6,119 nt of DNA from an uncultured Rubrobacteraceae bacterium (GTDB taxonomy: Bacteria; Actinomycetota; Rubrobacteria; Rubrobacterales; Rubrobacteraceae): the NCBI GenBank assembly GCA_902806105.1, contig CADCVI010000185.1, forward strand, positions 1 through 6,119, read 5' to 3'. The number at the start of each line of letters is the position of its first letter. Position 1 is the first letter of the stretch. Below are positions 5,156 to 6,119 of this stretch, piece by piece. A model generated the notes under the pieces. It worked only from the letters and a program-made list of their open reading frames with translations, was not told where the DNA came from and searched no databases. Both the position numbers and the translations under genes were made by a program.

Positions 5156-5202
5156 TTTCTTATGTACAGGTAAAGAATCTGCACGGTTTTGTACATAAGA
5201 AA
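5156..5202. repeat. Inverted repeat TTTCTTATGTACA, copy 2
   Basis: TTTCTTATGTACA (5156-5168) and TGTACATAAGAAA (5190-5202) form a perfect 13-bp inverted repeat around 21 bp. It is the better-preserved partner of 2614-2661. Each arm contains the palindrome TGTACA. Read on the minus strand, a CCAC-8-GTGG hairpin with a T run leads into it, as at copy 1. Both copies sit 20-40 bp from an insertion-sequence end, with the same orientation. Confidence 0.65.
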
Positions 5203-5354
5203 AACCACGCCGGAGTGTGGGGTCGGGGCGACCTTACATGGGGTTGTTTCCGAGTACTATAGGTAAGTGGTCTTCGATTAGGGCAAAGCGGAGGGCCGGA
5301 GCTCCGAAGGACCCCGGTCAAACGGATACCCTGCACCGTTCGGCCGCAGGCACG

Positions 5355-5413
5355 AAAAAGCCGAGCCGCCGTTCCTTGGAGGGGGGAAAAGTGGCGAGCC
5401 CGGCTTGAACCTG
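5355..5413 (-). ncRNA. Predicted short RNA with a C-rich-loop terminator hairpin (third locus)
   Basis: On the minus strand AGCCGGGCTCGCC (5405-5393) pairs with GGCGGCTCGGCT (5370-5359), twelve pairs with two wobbles and one bulge. It is followed by TTTTT (5359-5355), a good intrinsic terminator. The 22-nt loop holds UUUUCCCCCCUCC (5390-5378). With a start near 5413 set by the -10 box upstream, the RNA would be about 60 nt. Hairpin and loop resemble hairpin 2 at 559-595, and the promoter shares the dyad, so the two loci look related. No coding frame overlaps on this strand. Confidence 0.55.
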
Positions 5414-5418
5414 ACCCG

Positions 5419-5464
5419 ATTGTAGTACTGGGGAGGACCCGGCCGCATACCGCAAATGGGTGAT
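5419..5464 (-). promoter_or_regulatory. Dyad-containing promoter of the third RNA (dyad copy 3)
   Basis: The minus strand reads ATCACCCATTTGCGGTAT (5464-5447), then ATGC. After a 17-bp spacer comes TACTAC (5427-5422), which overlaps TACAAT (5424-5419). Bases 5482-5450 closely match the copy at 441-465, including GGGCTAG and AAAGATCACCCATTTG. Confidence 0.55.
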
Positions 5465-5530
5465 CTTTGCCTAGCCCAAACGGGGGATTCGGTCGCGAGG
5501 GGGTTGTGCTTTGATGCACGCCTGGAGGGG

Positions 5531-5565
5531 AACCGTGGGGGCCGACGGGCGCGGCCCCCACGGTT
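5531..5565 (-). terminator. Strong hairpin downstream of the small broken gene
   Basis: AACCGTGGGGGCC (5531-5543) and GGCCCCCACGGTT (5553-5565) form a perfect 13-bp stem with a 9-nt loop, beginning 13 bases after the stop codon at 5579. There is no T run on either side. It would be a T-less terminator of the kind common in GC-rich actinobacteria, or an mRNA-stabilising hairpin. Confidence 0.65.
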
Positions 5566-5578
5566 AGTCCCGGCTAGG

Positions 5579-5868
5579 CTACTCGCCCGCTGGTCGCAGG
5601 CCGGCCTCCCGCTCGGGGGCCAGCGCCTCCGCCTCCGAGTTCGCCGCGTCCAGGGCAACGAGGAGCGCCCCCATCTGGGCGTACCGCTCCCGCTCCGGAA
5701 CCTCCCCGCCGAACGCCTCCCCTGGCAGATCGCGCAGGACGCAGTAGACGGCCAGCAGCGCGTCTGGAGCGCGGCGCAGTCGCCGGCTCGCGCATATCCA
5801 CGGTCCGAAAGCTCGTCCCAGCCCTCGAGGTGGATCCCGCCGAGCTCGTCGAGGGCCGACCACCACAT
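5579..5868 (-). pseudogene. Small frameshifted gene of unknown function
   Basis: Two adjoining segments in different frames both show strong G/C-ending codon use. The first, from ATG 5868, reads MWWSALDELGGIHLEGW then DELSDR. The second, ending at TAG 5581-5579, reads DALLAVYCVLRDLPGEAF, then VPERERYAQMGALLVALDAA and NSEAEALAPEREAGLRPAGE. The switch lies between about 5807 and 5775. Joined, they would give an acidic, helical protein of about 96 residues. I recognise no family. TAG directly precedes the ATG and no clear ribosome binding site is seen, so the N-terminus may also be lost. A single-base sequencing error could explain the break. Confidence 0.5.
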
Positions 5869-5894
5869 CTAGCGAGTATTCCGAACGAAACGCC

Positions 5895-5919
5895 ATGTCT
5901 TGTGCGCCAATGTCTTGTG
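5895..5919 (+). repeat. Direct repeats ATGTCTTGTG upstream of the DNA-binding gene
   Basis: ATGTCTTGTG occurs at 5895-5904 and 5910-5919, 15 bp apart. They lie just upstream of the -35 box at 5931. They could be operator sites, possibly for the DNA-binding protein itself; that is inference. Confidence 0.4.
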
Positions 5920-5930
5920 TTTGCGCGCTT

Positions 5931-5959
5931 TTGACTTATCATATCTTGTCATAGATAAT
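5931..5959 (+). promoter_or_regulatory. Sigma-70-type promoter of the DNA-binding gene
   Basis: TTGACT (5931-5936), a 17-bp spacer and GATAAT (5954-5959) each match the consensus at five of six positions. The region is unusually AT-rich. Transcription would start near 5966, about 30 nt before the TTG start codon. Confidence 0.7.
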
Positions 5960-5995
5960 AAGAGACGTACAAATAGTCCGATATGAGGAGGTCGC

Positions 5996-6119
5996 TTGAG
6001 GTCCACATCCGCAGTGGCGCGGTTGTCCCTTCGAGATGCTGCGGACGCGCTGGGTATCTCGGAGGTGACGGCGCGCCGTTGGGTGAAGTCGGGCAAGCTC
6101 AAGGCTTACCAGCCCGGCC
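5996..6119 (+). CDS. Excisionase/MerR-like helix-turn-helix protein, 3' end outside window
   Basis: From TTG 5996, 41 residues are visible. LSLRDAADALGISEVTARRW (10-29) is the helix-turn-helix, followed by VKSGKLKAYQPG, the start of the beta wing. This is the HTH_17 pattern of excisionase-family DNA-binding proteins, related to MerR. An ideal AGGAGG (5986-5991) four bases before the TTG fixes the start; a GTG six codons later has no such site. Such proteins act as recombination directionality factors or as small transcription regulators. IS607-type resolvases also begin with a similar domain, but their usual YRTAWRWF signature is absent. The gene after it, outside the window, would decide between these. 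Confidence 0.82.
   Translation, partial: MRSTSAVARLSLRDAADALGISEVTARRWVKSGKLKAYQPG

Noticed and set aside
2614..5202. CRISPR array from the repeated TTTCTTATGTACA arms
   Set aside because: Only two distant copies, each an inverted pair; no regular direct repeats or spacers and no cas genes.
5160..5577. Long minus-strand frames continuing through 5160-5577
   Set aside because: They run across a terminator hairpin, a promoter dyad and an RNA hairpin, with no consistent codon bias.

Overview
The window is GC-rich (by eye well above 60%) with strongly G/C-ending codons in its real genes. GTG and TTG starts, CheY-like regulators and IS5/IS110 transposases suggest a high-GC actinobacterium. A Rubrobacter-like host is my best guess, but nothing here fixes the genus.

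Layout. (1) 1-345, minus: N-terminal receiver domain of a larger signalling protein that runs off the left edge. (2) 346-748: a regulatory region read rightward. It has an 18-bp dyad with a -10 box, a predicted RNA of two hairpins that each show a CCCCCUCC loop, and a second copy of the dyad before the next gene. (3) 749-1189, plus: a stand-alone Rcp1-like response regulator. (4) 1190-1641: no convincing gene, becoming AT-rich. (5) 1642-2594: a complete IS5-family element. (6) 2595-2863: a 12-bp inverted repeat and a second predicted C-rich-loop RNA (minus). (7) 2864-5115: a second, different IS5-family element, split by a complete IS110-family element (about 3384-4669). (8) 5116-5578: a second inverted repeat, a third C-rich-loop RNA (minus) with its dyad promoter, and a strong hairpin. 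(9) 5579-5868, minus: a small frameshifted gene. (10) 5996-6119, plus: start of an excisionase/MerR-like DNA-binding protein with a good sigma-70-type promoter.

Two systems stand out. The first is the IS110 element. Its 240-bp leader folds on paper as a bridge RNA. One guide is complementary over 11 nt to the target flank, and a donor guide is complementary to the element's own left end. A -35 box at the right end and a -10 box at the left end would form a promoter only in the excised circle. The target is the presumed frameshift site of the IS5 transposase gene. The second is a family of C-rich-loop RNAs. Two of the three, plus the response-regulator gene, share the dyad ATCACCC-N4-GSGGKAT upstream of a -10 box, which suggests a small regulon. 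The third RNA lies directly beside an IS insertion and shows no dyad. Everything here comes from reading the sequence by eye; no folding or database search was run.
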